A stretch of 64,000 nt of DNA, taken from Candidatus Nitrososphaera gargensis Ga9.2. GTDB taxonomy: Archaea; Thermoproteota; Nitrososphaeria; Nitrososphaerales; Nitrososphaeraceae. Position 1 is the stretch's first letter; each line of letters begins with the position of its first letter. The stretch covers positions 2,356,001-2,420,000 of the forward strand of contig NC_018719.1 in NCBI RefSeq assembly GCF_000303155.1. The letters are read 5' to 3'. The notes below the pieces were generated by a model, which searched no databases, was not told the origin of the DNA, and was given only the letters and a program-made list of their open reading frames with translations. Made by a program: the position numbers and the translations under genes. Below, piece by piece: positions 15,520 through 24,058 of the stretch.

Positions 15520-17391
15520 TCACGGATTGGGGTTTGGCCCTGCGGCGCTTCCACCACTGCCACCAGCGCCGCCTGCAAAGCCGGCTCCTCCGGCGCCCGC
15601 CTGTGGACCAGCTGCTGTGCCAGACGGCGTTGCGCCGGCGCTCTGGTATGCCGCTGTGCTGATCTCTGCCAGCACATTTTTCAATTCCTGTATCTTGGCC
15701 TTGATTGTGTCAACGTTGTTGCTTGAAATCGCGTCGCGCAGTTCCTGCGAAAGCTTGTTCACCCTTTCTGCCTGATCTGGCCTTACCTTGTCCTTGAGGT
15801 CCTGCTTGACCAGCTTGTCTGCGGCGTAGATGAGGTTATCCGCCTCGTTGCGCACTTCGGCCTCCTCCTTCTTTTTCTTGTCGGCCTCGGCGAACTGCTC
15901 TGATTCGCGCTTTAGTTTTTCGATCTCGTCCTTTGACAGCTTGTTGTTAGCGGTTATCGTTATCTTGGCTTCCTTCTGGGTCGCTATGTCCTTTGCCGCA
16001 ACGTTCAGTATGCCGTTTGCGTCAATGTCAAACGTCACTTCTATCTGGGGCACTCCCCTTGGAGCCGGCGGTATGCCTGACAGGTTGAACATGCCAAGCG
16101 ACACGCAGTCGCTTGCCATAGGCCGTTCGCCCTGCACCACATGTATAGTCACCGCCGTCTGGTAGTCGGCTGCAGTGGTGAACACCTTGCTCTTCTTGGT
16201 CGGGATCGTAGTGTTGCGCTCAATCAGCGGCTCTTTCAGTCCGCCGAGCACCTCTACTCCAAGCGTCAGCGGAGTCACATCCACAAGCAGTATGTCGGTA
16301 GAAACGTCGCCGGCGATAATCGCGCCCTGCACGGCAGCGCCCATCGCTACCGCCTCCATCGGGTCGATGCCCCGCTCCGGTTCCTTGCCCATGACCGACG
16401 CCACGAACTGCCTCACCATCGGCATCCTCGTTGGCCCGCCGATCAGGATTATCTTGTCCACGTCTGCCGCCGTCAGTTTGGCGTCCTGCATGGCCTGCAG
16501 CATCGGCTGCCTGCACCGCTCGATTATCGGCTTGAGCAATTCTTCAAGCTTTGCCCTTGTTAATTGCAGTATCAGGTTCTTGGGCCCGGACTGCGGGTCA
16601 TACGCGAGGAAGGGCAGGTTGATCTCTGTGGTAACCACATTTGAAAGCTCTATCTTGGCCTTTTCTGCGGCCTCCCTGATCCTCATCATGGCCGCCTTAT
16701 CGTTTCTGACATCAAGGCCGGATTGCTTCTTGAATTCATTTACGACATATTCGACAAGTGTGTTGTCCATATCTGTGCCGCCAAGCTGCGTGTCGCCAGA
16801 AGTGCTTTTTACCTGGAACACGCCGCCGCCCATCTCCATTATTGTGACATCAAGCGTCCCTCCGCCAAGGTCGAAGACCATGATCTTTAGGTCCTTGTTT
16901 GCCTTGTCAAGGCCGTACGCAAGCGACGCGGCAGTCGGCTCGTTGATTATCCTGACCACCTGCAGGCCGGCGATCTCGCCTGCGTCCTTGGTCGCCTGCC
17001 GCTGGTTGTCGTTGAAATACGCTGGAACCGTGATCACTGCCCTGTCGACAGTTTCGCCAAGGAATGCCTCTGCGTCGCGCTTGATCTTTTGTAGAATGAA
17101 CGATGATATCTGCTGCGGGGTGTACTCCTTGCCAAACACCCTGAATTTGAAATCGGTCCCCATCTTGCGCTTTGCTGCAATGACGGTCCCTTCAGGGTTC
17201 GATATCATCTGCCGGCGCGCCGGCTCGCCTACGATAAGCTGGCCGTCCTTGGTGAATCCCACCACCGACGGGAACGCCTTGCCGCCTATCGATGTACCTT
17301 CTGCAGCCTGTATTATTGTCGGCTTGCCGCCTATCATGACTGCGGCCGCCGAATTGCTAGTTCCAAGATCAATGCCTATTATCTTGCCCAT
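15520..17391 (-). CDS. dnaK: Chaperone DnaK (Hsp70)
   Basis: A 623-residue ATP-driven chaperone. The N-terminal ATPase domain begins [14 protein letters not shown]; phosphate-loop motifs [20 protein letters not shown] and [12 protein letters not shown] follow. The peptide-binding domain contains [17 protein letters not shown] and is followed by the helical lid. The tail is Gly/Ala/Pro-rich and ends NPNP instead of a bacterial EEVD-like or acidic end. Hsp70 systems in archaea were acquired from bacteria (established for the family). The gene starts two bases after the grpE stop, indicating one transcript with grpE and dnaJ. Confidence 0.98.
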   Translation of the reverse strand: MGKIIGIDLGTSNSAAAVMIGGKPTIIQAAEGTSIGGKAFPSVVGFTKDGQLIVGEPARRQMISNPEGTVIAAKRKMGTDFKFRVFGKEYTPQQISSFILQKIKRDAEAFLGETVDRAVITVPAYFNDNQRQATKDAGEIAGLQVVRIINEPTAASLAYGLDKANKDLKIMVFDLGGGTLDVTIMEMGGGVFQVKSTSGDTQLGGTDMDNTLVEYVVNEFKKQSGLDVRNDKAAMMRIREAAEKAKIELSNVVTTEINLPFLAYDPQSGPKNLILQLTRAKLEELLKPIIERCRQPMLQAMQDAKLTAADVDKIILIGGPTRMPMVRQFVASVMGKEPERGIDPMEAVAMGAAVQGAIIAGDVSTDILLVDVTPLTLGVEVLGGLKEPLIERNTTIPTKKSKVFTTAADYQTAVTIHVVQGERPMASDCVSLGMFNLSGIPPAPRGVPQIEVTFDIDANGILNVAAKDIATQKEAKITITANNKLSKDEIEKLKRESEQFAEADKKKKEEAEVRNEADNLIYAADKLVKQDLKDKVRPDQAERVNKLSQELRDAISSNNVDTIKAKIQELKNVLAEISTAAYQSAGATPSGTAAGPQAGAGGAGFAGGAGGSGGSAAGPNPNP

Positions 17392-17392
17392 A

Positions 17393-18010
17393 TTATGTTA
17401 TATCACCTGTGTCTTCCTTTGTAGTGTCAGAAACACTATTTTTAACTATCTTCTTGGCGATTTCGACTAGGCTTGGCCTGAGCACTTTGGAGTTGAGCAT
17501 GTAGCCCTTCCGGATCTCGGCAGTCACGGTGTTCTCTTCTATGTCGTCACGTGCCGAATAGGCGATGGCGTCGTGCACGTTGGGATCAAAGGGCGTGCCC
17601 ACCGTCTCTATCTCCCTCACGCCTTCCGAGGCAAGGAGTGAGTCGATGTTCTTCAATATCCCCTCCAGCCCCTCAATGACGACAGTCTCGGTCTTGGCCT
17701 GCTTTGCGACCGACAGCGCCCTCAAGTAGTCGTCGCGTATGTTGAGAAATTTAAGCAGCAGTTCGGCCTTGGCAGTCTCGACCTTTGTGGCGGCCTGCTT
17801 TTCCATCTGCTTGCGGTAGTTGTCAAAATCGGCTATGAGATACTTTAGCTTGTTGAGGCTGTCATCTGAGGATTCCTTTGCCTTTCTCAATTCCTCCTTG
17901 ACCGACTGGAGCTCTGACCTCAACGCTTCCAAGTCCTGCTCTACAGGCTTTTCGTCATCATGAGGCTGTTGTTGCTCTAGAGTCTCGTCCTTTTCCAAGA
18001 CATGTCTCAA
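17393..18010 (-). CDS. grpE: Nucleotide exchange factor GrpE
   Basis: A 205-residue GrpE that exchanges ADP on DnaK. An acidic N-terminus ([20 protein letters not shown]) is followed by a long coiled coil (about residues 25-95), a four-helix-type segment ([20 protein letters not shown]) and a C-terminal beta domain ending with the family pattern [20 protein letters not shown]. It is first in the grpE-dnaK-dnaJ order. An inverted repeat TTACG-N8-CGTAA lies 19-36 bases upstream of its start, in the divergent interval shared with thioredoxin. Confidence 0.95.
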   Translation of the reverse strand: MRHVLEKDETLEQQQPHDDEKPVEQDLEALRSELQSVKEELRKAKESSDDSLNKLKYLIADFDNYRKQMEKQAATKVETAKAELLLKFLNIRDDYLRALSVAKQAKTETVVIEGLEGILKNIDSLLASEGVREIETVGTPFDPNVHDAIAYSARDDIEENTVTAEIRKGYMLNSKVLRPSLVEIAKKIVKNSVSDTTKEDTGDIT

Positions 18011-18028
18011 AAGTCAATCAGACAATAA

Positions 18029-18046
18029 TTACGTATCGCCTCGTAA
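18029..18046. promoter_or_regulatory. Inverted repeat in grpE/thioredoxin divergent interval
   Basis: TTACG-tatcgcct-CGTAA is an inverted repeat with perfect five-base arms in the 74-base gap between the divergent grpE and trx starts. Its position fits an operator or a control site for heat or redox stress, but no regulator is identified. Confidence 0.35.
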
Positions 18047-18084
18047 GGAATGAATATAGCCATTGCCGTGTAATTTCTCAGTAC

Positions 18085-18525
18085 ATGAGCAATTCAGACG
18101 ATGAGCTTGAGGCGATCAAGCAGAGAAAGATGGCCGAGCTGCAAAAGGTGGCAGCCATAAAGGCAATGATGTCTGCCCTCTCAGAGCCAATAGTGCTAAC
18201 TGACTCTAACTTCAAGAGCGAGGTTGAAAAGTATCCCCTCATGCTAGTAGACTTTTGGGCCCCTTGGTGTGGTCCGTGCAGGATGGTCTCGCCCACCATC
18301 GAGCAGCTGGCAAGAGAATACTCTGGCAGGGTGGCATTTGGCAAGGTCAATGTCGATGAGAACCAGATGATCGCGGCTTCCTTTGGGATCCAAAGCATCC
18401 CGACTATGATCATATTTAAGAACGGCAAGGTGGTCGATATGATGATTGGTGCAATGCCAAAGGGCCAGATTGAGATGAAACTAAAACAACAATTGTCAAA
18501 CAACAGCAGCTCGATTTACGGATAG
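18085..18525 (+). CDS. Thioredoxin
   Basis: A 146-residue cytosolic thiol-disulfide oxidoreductase. It has a 45-residue charged N-terminal extension (SDDELEAIKQRKMAELQKVA) ahead of the thioredoxin fold. The active site WCGPC is in LVDFWAPWCGPCRMV near residues 56-66, and the cis-proline loop is IQSIPTMIIFKNG. Everything needed for activity is present. It is transcribed divergently from grpE-dnaK-dnaJ, hinting at shared stress control. Confidence 0.95.
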   Translation: MSNSDDELEAIKQRKMAELQKVAAIKAMMSALSEPIVLTDSNFKSEVEKYPLMLVDFWAPWCGPCRMVSPTIEQLAREYSGRVAFGKVNVDENQMIAASFGIQSIPTMIIFKNGKVVDMMIGAMPKGQIEMKLKQQLSNNSSSIYG

Positions 18526-18554
18526 ATAATAATAAAAAGAAAAAGAGCGCGCAC

Positions 18555-18773
18555 TTAGTGGATGCCTAAGTGCGGGAACGAAGCAACGCTGATTCCCAGT
18601 TCGCCCTGGAGCTTGCGGATCTTGGTCGCATATTCCCTCATCTTAGCGTTGTCGCCTTGGACTTTTGCGATCCTATATCCCTTCCATGCCTTCCTCAGTG
18701 CGCCCCAGCTCTGGCCGGTTGTGAAGTTGCCTCTGCTTGCGGTTTCGTTGTGGAGTGACATTATGGCTGTCAT
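18555..18773 (-). CDS. Conserved small basic protein, 72 aa
   Basis: Not recognised. The product is helical and basic: GNFTTGQSWGALRKAWKGYR, IAKVQGDNAKMREYATKIRK, then LQGELGISVASFPHLGIH. The second ATG (18761, MSLHNE) is an equally good start. GC-rich codon use like its neighbours supports coding. It converges with thioredoxin, with a T/A-rich gap of about 30 bases between them. Confidence 0.6.
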   Translation of the reverse strand: MTAIMSLHNETASRGNFTTGQSWGALRKAWKGYRIAKVQGDNAKMREYATKIRKLQGELGISVASFPHLGIH

Positions 18774-18921
18774 GCTGAGATAATTCCTAGTTGATACTTA
18801 GCACCATTAGTCAACTTTCTCGAATTCTGTAGTGAAAACAGTTGACACAGGGCAAGCTATGAGGCGAAAATTATGAAAATTTAGTATTTGAGACGGTTCA
18901 TCTCACATATTTTACAAAAAT

Positions 18922-19476
18922 TTGGCCCTTCTCAGACACGGTCAATTTTTAACCCGCGAGTACCTAGTTCCTGAGGTGGGCCTGAAAAAGAAGAGGGACG
19001 AAGAAAAGCAAAAGAGCATCGAACGATTTTATGCGCTCCTCAAGGCGCTGATGGATGAGCTCTTCGAGTACGCCCCCAAATCAAAACACGTCAAGATGCC
19101 ATTCAACGTCTCTTACGGCCTGATCTACGACGATCGCGATTCCGTGCTTTTCACCGGTGTCGACCAAAAGACTGGGAAAAAGATGTACCTCTACAACGTG
19201 CGCGTCATCGGGAGGATGTTTGAGCAAAAGCGGCAGGCGATGCTAGAAGACAAGACTACGGATACTCTGTTCAGCTGGATCGCCGACGTGTGCTCTCTGT
19301 ACATCCACCCGTTCGTCTACGACCATGTCGTAAATGTGCAGCATAGAGGAGAAGGCGCAGCAGAGCGCACCACCAGGCAGATAGTCAGAGGGTTCTTGGA
19401 AAAATTGACAAGCGACCCAGAGCTAAAATACGTGCTTGATACGATACGCGACCCGGCTCCTCCGGATCAAAAATAG
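18922..19476 (+). CDS. Hypothetical protein, 184 aa
   Basis: No family recognised. A basic helical N-terminus (KKKRDEEKQKSIERFYALLK) is followed by an alpha/beta region (NVSYGLIYDDRDSVLFTGVD, KKMYLYNVRVIGRMFEQKRQ) and helices to the end. No signal peptide, membrane helix or metal motif is seen. Starts are ambiguous: TTG 18922, or GTG about 57 bases further in (VGLKKKRDEE), which would trim a hydrophobic-looking N-terminus. It stands alone between divergent and tandem small genes. Confidence 0.6.
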   Translation: MALLRHGQFLTREYLVPEVGLKKKRDEEKQKSIERFYALLKALMDELFEYAPKSKHVKMPFNVSYGLIYDDRDSVLFTGVDQKTGKKMYLYNVRVIGRMFEQKRQAMLEDKTTDTLFSWIADVCSLYIHPFVYDHVVNVQHRGEGAAERTTRQIVRGFLEKLTSDPELKYVLDTIRDPAPPDQK

Positions 19477-19547
19477 CTGACGAATGCGCCAAGCCGGTTT
19501 GGTATTGCAGTAGATAATGCTGGTTCAATGCAATTGTATGCATATAT

Positions 19548-19763
19548 ATGGAGATCAGGTGCAACATCTGCGACGAAATCATCAGCACTTCAGCCGTCGA
19601 GCAGCACGTAGCGGGAAGGAACCACGCAATCAAGAAAAAGGTGGCCGAGTTCCACGAGATGAACGTGCAGGTCAAGGCGTCGTGTCAAAATGACACGTCT
19701 GTTATCAAGGCGTGGATAAAGGACCTGTACAATTATGATTTTCTGTCGACTGGAAAAACCTAG
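19548..19763 (+). CDS. Small C2H2 zinc-finger protein, 71 aa
   Basis: The first 30 residues are a zinc finger of the U1/matrin-like type: CNICDEIISTSAVEQHVAGR followed by NHA, giving CxxC-x12-H-x5-H. The remainder is helical (KKVAEFHEMNVQVKASC, IKAWIKDLYNYDF). Such fingers usually contact RNA or DNA backbones. Together with five other mini-finger genes in this window it suggests a lineage-expanded set. The gene ends just ahead of the DUF6438-like remnant. Confidence 0.65.
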   Translation: MEIRCNICDEIISTSAVEQHVAGRNHAIKKKVAEFHEMNVQVKASCQNDTSVIKAWIKDLYNYDFLSTGKT

Positions 19764-19800
19764 AGAAAAACTTCAAAGGTGGGCTTGTGTCAATTTGGCT

Positions 19801-20299
19801 GTGGCTGAACGATTGGCAGCACCGGTAACGGCTGGTCTTGCAGTCGGAACTGCGTTTGTAATCTTGTTTGCATTTTTCGCAGGCAACAATATCATCATTC
19901 CATTGCATAAAGATCATGACTCTGCAATAATCACTTTAGAGCGGACGGTATGCTACGGGACGTGCCCAGACTATTCTTTGACGATTTACGGAAATGGCGC
20001 GGTTGTCTATGAAGGTCATCGCTGGGTAGCAGTAACCGGCCGCCAGACTTCGTCAATACCTCAACAAGAGGTAAAGGAACTTGTCGATTACTTTCATAAT
20101 GTATGATACTTTTCCATGAAGGATGAGTATGATTGCCACTGCGGCGACGTGCAGTCATAACTATATCAATCAAGCTTGGTAGCATATACAAGAAAGTAAT
20201 AGACCCCTCTATGGACTGGCACAGCTCAGGAATCGGGAAGATCGGATAGACAGTGTTGTCAATTCTGACAGGTGGGTAAAATGTCCATCAGACCAGTAG
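19801..20299 (+). pseudogene. Membrane-anchored DUF6438-like protein, decayed
   Basis: From GTG 19801 the product has an N-terminal membrane anchor (APVTAGLAVGTAFVILFAFF) and then ITLERTVCYGTCPDYSLTIY, the hallmark start of the DUF6438 family, plus GNGAVVYEGHRWVAVTGRQT. The frame meets TGA near 20104. The family's C-terminal half continues in other frames: YFSMKDEYDC in frame after the stop, AVITISIKLGSIYKKVID near 20150-20210, and RIDSVVNSDRWVKCPSDQ ending at TAG 20297-20299. At least one stop and two frameshifts have accumulated. A similarly built protein with a stop codon lies at 37001-37615. Confidence 0.75.
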
Positions 20300-20339
20300 A
20301 CGGTTTCGCCAGATGCAGGATGTATATGATTATTATAGC

Positions 20340-20774
20340 CTAGGCGTAATTGCCCTTTATCGATGACTTTGCGCCGCACGCTTCGCAGATGAGGAATGCT
20401 ACTTTTGGCTTGCTCTTTTCCGTGTGCGTGTCGGGGCTTCCACATACAGGGCACTGGACATAGTCCTTGATGTAGCGGTCGATCAGCGCGCCAAATGAGG
20501 ACGGGGTCTTGCGCCCAAGGAATATCACCCGCTCGCCGGCAATGTATCCGGCAGACGCCAGCTCTTTGTTAAGATACAGTAGCAACTTTTCCGGGTCTCT
20601 GCGCAGCGCTTTTGGAAAATCCATAAAGTTACGGAAGATAGTGTTCTTGCCGACCCAGATTATCTGCGGGGTCGGGATTTCAAGCCTTGACCTTGCCTTC
20701 TTGGCAGTGCCGCCCAGCTTGTCCTGCAGCCTCTTTAGCAGGCTTTCATACTCGGCAGACTGCGCCTTGGTCAT
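20340..20774 (-). CDS. Translation initiation factor aIF2 subunit beta
   Basis: A subunit of the aIF2 complex that carries initiator Met-tRNA to the ribosome. The central alpha/beta domain includes EYESLLKRLQDKLG, IPTPQIIWVGKNTIFRNF and RDPEKLLLYLNKELASAGYI. A C-terminal zinc ribbon is formed by CPVCGSPDTHTEKSK and LICEACGAKSSIKGNYA (two CxxC). ATG 20774 (MTKAQSAEYES) fits family length better than 20795. It directly follows the DNA methyltransferase gene on the same strand, with a gap of about 27 bases. Confidence 0.9.
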   Translation of the reverse strand: MTKAQSAEYESLLKRLQDKLGGTAKKARSRLEIPTPQIIWVGKNTIFRNFMDFPKALRRDPEKLLLYLNKELASAGYIAGERVIFLGRKTPSSFGALIDRYIKDYVQCPVCGSPDTHTEKSKPKVAFLICEACGAKSSIKGNYA

Positions 20775-20801
20775 ATATTGGTAGATCGGTAGCACTTCTG
20801 T

Positions 20802-21866
20802 TTAATTAATGTTGACGATGCTAAAGCCGCTGCCAAGGCGCTTTTTGGTGACTGCGATTGCAGCCGGCGACGAGTCGCAGCCGATCCAGCGACGGCCCAG
20901 CTTTTGAGCGATGGCAAGTGTCGTGCCTGAGCCGCAGAAAAAGTCTGCTACAAGGCCGTCCTCCTTTGAGAACTGGCCTATTATGCGCTCCAAAAGCTGG
21001 GCGTGCTTTTCAGTGCCATAGCCGGTGGAGTAGTTGTACGCCTGTATGTCTAGCCAGACATTGTCGATTATCCTGTGCGTCTTGGGCGGTATCCAGTACT
21101 CGGCATATTTCACGCCCGGTCGCTTGCGCACAAATTCCAGTTTTTTGCCGGTCGATTCCCAGTATTCTTCAAGCGTCATCATGCTGGAGAATTTCTGCTC
21201 GTACAGGCGATAGTTCTCAACTGCTTTTAGCGCCCTCTCTTTTGCCCACTTCCACTGCCCCCTTACCAGCCTGACGCCAAAGATCTCGTAGCGCATGGTC
21301 GGCCTATTGACGTTGCTCCAGAACCCCATCCACTTTGCCTTTGAATGGTGCTTTGCAAGCGGCGGGGCGAACTTTGTCTCTGCCGACTTGGAATACCATA
21401 GTATCGAGTCGTAGGCGGTGTGCATCCTGTCTATCGACTCGAACTGGTACTGGAGGTTCTTCCTCCTGCCGCGCTTTACAATAATTTCATTCCTAAAGTT
21501 TTCAGGGCCAAAGATGCGATCCATCATGACCTTGACATAGTGGACGGCGTGCCAGTCCAGATGAACGAAAATGGAGCCGTCCTTTGACAAGAGTTTGCGG
21601 ATCTCGGCAAGGCGCTTGTGCATCATCTCAAGGTACTTGCTCTGCTTCCAGAGGTCTTCAAACGCAAGGTTGCTGTCGTTGTCGACGCGGCGGAAGTAGC
21701 GCTCGCCGCTAAGAAAAGGTGGGTCGATGTAGACAAGATCGATCTTGCTTTCAAAGCCATGCTTTTGCAGGTAATTGATGCAGTCAAGGTTGTCGCAGTG
21801 GAAGAGAAGGTTCTTTTTCAGGTCTGAATCGTGCGGCTTTAGGGCGAGCCGAGTCCTCTGTGCCAT
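20802..21866 (-). CDS. Solitary beta-class DNA methyltransferase (N6-adenine or N4-cytosine)
   Basis: The catalytic motif IV DPPF (DLVYIDPPFLSGERYFRR) precedes the SAM-binding motif I (ADFFCGSGTTLAIAQKLGRR), the beta-class order found in Type III Mod-like and many N6-adenine enzymes. Further motifs are DGSIFVHLDWHAVHYVKVMM and a central target-recognition region (about residues 150-260). ATG 21866 (MAQRTRLALK) is preferred over TTG 21911. No restriction endonuclease or helicase gene accompanies it, so it is an orphan with a probable regulatory, protective or mobile-element role. The recognition site cannot be predicted. Confidence 0.88.
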   Translation of the reverse strand: MAQRTRLALKPHDSDLKKNLLFHCDNLDCINYLQKHGFESKIDLVYIDPPFLSGERYFRRVDNDSNLAFEDLWKQSKYLEMMHKRLAEIRKLLSKDGSIFVHLDWHAVHYVKVMMDRIFGPENFRNEIIVKRGRRKNLQYQFESIDRMHTAYDSILWYSKSAETKFAPPLAKHHSKAKWMGFWSNVNRPTMRYEIFGVRLVRGQWKWAKERALKAVENYRLYEQKFSSMMTLEEYWESTGKKLEFVRKRPGVKYAEYWIPPKTHRIIDNVWLDIQAYNYSTGYGTEKHAQLLERIIGQFSKEDGLVADFFCGSGTTLAIAQKLGRRWIGCDSSPAAIAVTKKRLGSGFSIVNIN

Positions 21867-22139
21867 AACTTTGAGATTATAATACTTGTTATTATCCAGA
21901 TCGGATAGCAAGCTCTTGCTACCTGAAGCGATACATGAACATTAATTAACTTAAAAGTATTAATTCAGTATAGCCCTGTCAATTATCGTCAGAGGGTTTC
22001 TTACCTTAAGGATTACATATCTGACGAAGATTTTACAGAATCTTAGTCGTTGAATCCAGAGATTTAACGGACTCTTGCGATTTCGTATAGCGCCATAGCA
22101 TGAACTCTTTGAATAAGAGAACTAAACGCTTGATATTTG

Positions 22140-23160
22140 TTAGACTAAACCAACAGAACGAAGTGTTCCAGATATGTTAGCATAAAGCTTGTACGTTCCA
22201 CCAGTCGTGTCATGTATTACTGCAAAAGTGCCTTGTGGGACATCTGCGGTAGTTAGTGCACCCGCTTTGGTATCTATAGGGATTCTTGCGTATGGTTCAA
22301 AGTTCAGTCTGGTTGCAAAGAATGGTTTTATTGCACCATTGTTTGTAATATTGGCAATAACACCATTTGATATATTGCCACCTAGGAAACCGAAGCCTTC
22401 TACACCTGATGCCAAACTAAGATTTGTCTTATTTGCTTCTAGCATCCAATGCATACAGTGTCATGTGTTATGGCAGCAACATCAAGCCCTATTGAAGGGT
22501 CGGTGGTTCCGCCTTCTACAGTACATTTCATCAAAGTATTACTAAAGCCCTTCATAAGGAAACCTGTTACATTGCCATCATCGCTTGACTGAACTCTTAC
22601 AAATTCCAAAAGATTATCGTTGCAATCTGTCTCAAGTGATATATCAAAACCACCAACACCCCTAACGTTTATGTGAATATCTTTAAAAATATTATAATTG
22701 GTGCTGGTAGTCTGTAGAAAGCCTTGATTAAAATCGTTCACTCTAAAGCCTGAAAAACGGACCTAGTGAAATACGAGGTATTGAATGCCAAGCCATTACC
22801 CAGCGATGTACTTTGCATTCTGAAATTTTCAAAATTGTTAAACGATCTCTTTGTAGTGTCTGCCATAGCAAACATCGGACTTACAGCCGAGCCATTGCAT
22901 TGTAGTAGTGTTCCGTCACCCTCACCTTGGATACCTATTCCTGCCTTATTGACGGTTATCGTAGAAGTTATGGTATAGGTACCAGATTTCATGTGAATTC
23001 TGCCGCCAGTGGTAGGCAGGTTATCTATAGCATACTGGATAACCGTTGCCGCCGAGGTGCTAGAACTGTCTACAGTACTTGTTGTGCCGTTTATTGCCTT
23101 TATCGTGCCGCCATCATTGATAAAGTCTGCGGCCTTAACCTTTACAGGATCGATTGCCAT
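22140..23160 (-). pseudogene. Right-handed beta-helix (pectin-lyase-fold) protein, frameshifted
   Basis: Three successive reverse-strand frames form one protein. The N-terminal part (from ATG 23160) has ADFINDGGTIKAINGTTSTV, QYAIDNLPTTGGRIHMKSGT and a Thr/Val-rich helix rung typical of pectate-lyase superfamily tail or surface proteins. A shift at about 22740 leads to NDFNQGFLQTTSTNYNIFKD and DISLETDCNDNLLEFVRVQS. Another near 22450 leads to LEANKTNLSLASGVEGFGFL and a C-terminal beta domain ending GTLRSVGLV. Such proteins are common as viral tail-spike or secreted carbohydrate-binding modules. No export signal is visible, which favours a viral or mobile origin. Confidence 0.75.
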
Positions 23161-23212
23161 ATTGCATCCAGCTTCTCATACTTCATTTCGTAGCTGTGGA
23201 TCATGTGGCCGA

Positions 23213-23371
23213 TCAACTGTCCTCTGATTGCATGGGCTGTATTTTCTGGTCACTGCAGGATGAGCATGAAACACGCAACATGATCAGATTAATGCCGCGA
23301 GATCGAAAAGAGTCTTCCTCCTTGTTTGTGATGGTTACTGAGGCACCACAATAAATGCAGCGCTTAATCAT
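23213..23371 (-). CDS. Small zinc-ribbon protein, 52 aa
   Basis: Two CxxC knuckles (CIYCGASV and CSSCSDQ) sit 30 residues apart, a zinc-ribbon arrangement. The ATG at 23371 overlaps the stop of the upstream small gene in an ATGATTAA arrangement, a sign of translational coupling. No function is assigned. It is the last of three consecutive tiny zinc-protein frames. Short length keeps confidence moderate. Confidence 0.45.
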   Translation of the reverse strand: MIKRCIYCGASVTITNKEEDSFRSRGINLIMLRVSCSSCSDQKIQPMQSEDS

Positions 23372-23495
23372 TGACAAGGTTGCTCCTCTCCAAGATTTTG
23401 TTCGCAGGTATTCTTCGGATCCGCCTATAGCAACTATAGCACAATTCATTGTACGCTATTCCGATTTTGCGATAGCATTTCATGCACAGCATCAT
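23364..23495 (-). CDS. Small zinc-ribbon protein, 43 aa
   Basis: MMLCMKCYRKIGIAYNELC continues into CYSCYRRIRR, giving CxxC-x11-CxxC, a compact zinc ribbon with an arginine-rich tail. Its start codons overlap the TGA of the preceding zinc-finger remnant, and its TAA overlaps the next start. This head-to-tail coupling suggests all three arose as one transcript. Function unknown. Confidence 0.4.
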   Translation of the reverse strand: MMLCMKCYRKIGIAYNELCYSCYRRIRRIPANKILERSNLVND

Positions 23496-23672
23496 CTGCG
23501 AGAGAAACCTCCTCTTCTCGAATGGAAAATGGGATCTTCGGTGGTCAGACGCCATGCATGTTCAGCGTCTTTGGTGCTGAATTCGTGGGAGATCACGTGA
23601 TGGCCTATGAATTGTTCTTTATGAGCAAGAGGTATCTTGCATAGCCTGCAAAAAACCATCGAGCTTGCCATA
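23492..23672 (-). pseudogene. Mini C2H2 zinc-finger protein with a one-base frameshift
   Basis: The frame starting ATG 23672 reads MASSMVFCRL, then fails. One base later the other frame continues KIPLAHKEQFIGHHVISHEF, STKDAEHAWRLTTEDP and ends GGFSRR at TGA. Removing one base near 23640 restores CRLCKIPLAHKEQFIGHH, a C2H2-like site, and one 59-residue protein. The region is short, so this may also be chance, but the restored Cys/His spacing is persuasive. Confidence 0.42.
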
Positions 23673-23818
23673 GTATTATTACTTCTGAATAGAAATGTCT
23701 ATATTATCCTGTTGTAGTGAAAATATAGAAGAATTTTCTAGATTGTGGAATTGTTATTGACCAAACAGTCCTTCCAAATGTACGTCTTTGGCTTGAAATT
23801 TGAAAGTGTGAGATGCAC

Positions 23819-24058
23819 CTAGCAGTGCAAATTGTTGTCGCTAAACGATACTCCCATCAATGAAAAAGCATAACCGCGGCAAACGATGACAACCTCGTCA
23901 ACTGCTTCTCTGAAGCACAGATCTCTTAACACTTGGAAGGATGTTGAATTGTTGTTGTCTACACACACATAACCGGATAATAGCTGTTGTTTTGAATTTG
24001 GGTAAAGCTGATCAGAATTGCACACAATCTCGAAGGAAGAAGCTGCAAGACGAATCAT
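23819..24058 (-). CDS. Hypothetical protein, 79 aa, downstream of GT2
   Basis: Unrecognised. Its ATG follows the GT2 stop codon immediately (TAG then ATG), so it is probably co-translated with that gene. The sequence includes ASSFEIVCNSDQLYPNSKQQ and EVVIVCRGYAFSLMG. There are four cysteines and no clear membrane segment. Codon use is A/T-rich. It could be the end of the surface-glycan operon or a non-coding frame. Confidence 0.4.
   Translation of the reverse strand: MIRLAASSFEIVCNSDQLYPNSKQQLLSGYVCVDNNNSTSFQVLRDLCFREAVDEVVIVCRGYAFSLMGVSFSDNNLHC

Noticed and set aside
16175-17470. Forward frame of 431 codons opposite dnaK
   Set aside because: Antisense shadow of DnaK; Ser/Pro/Leu-rich product with no motifs.
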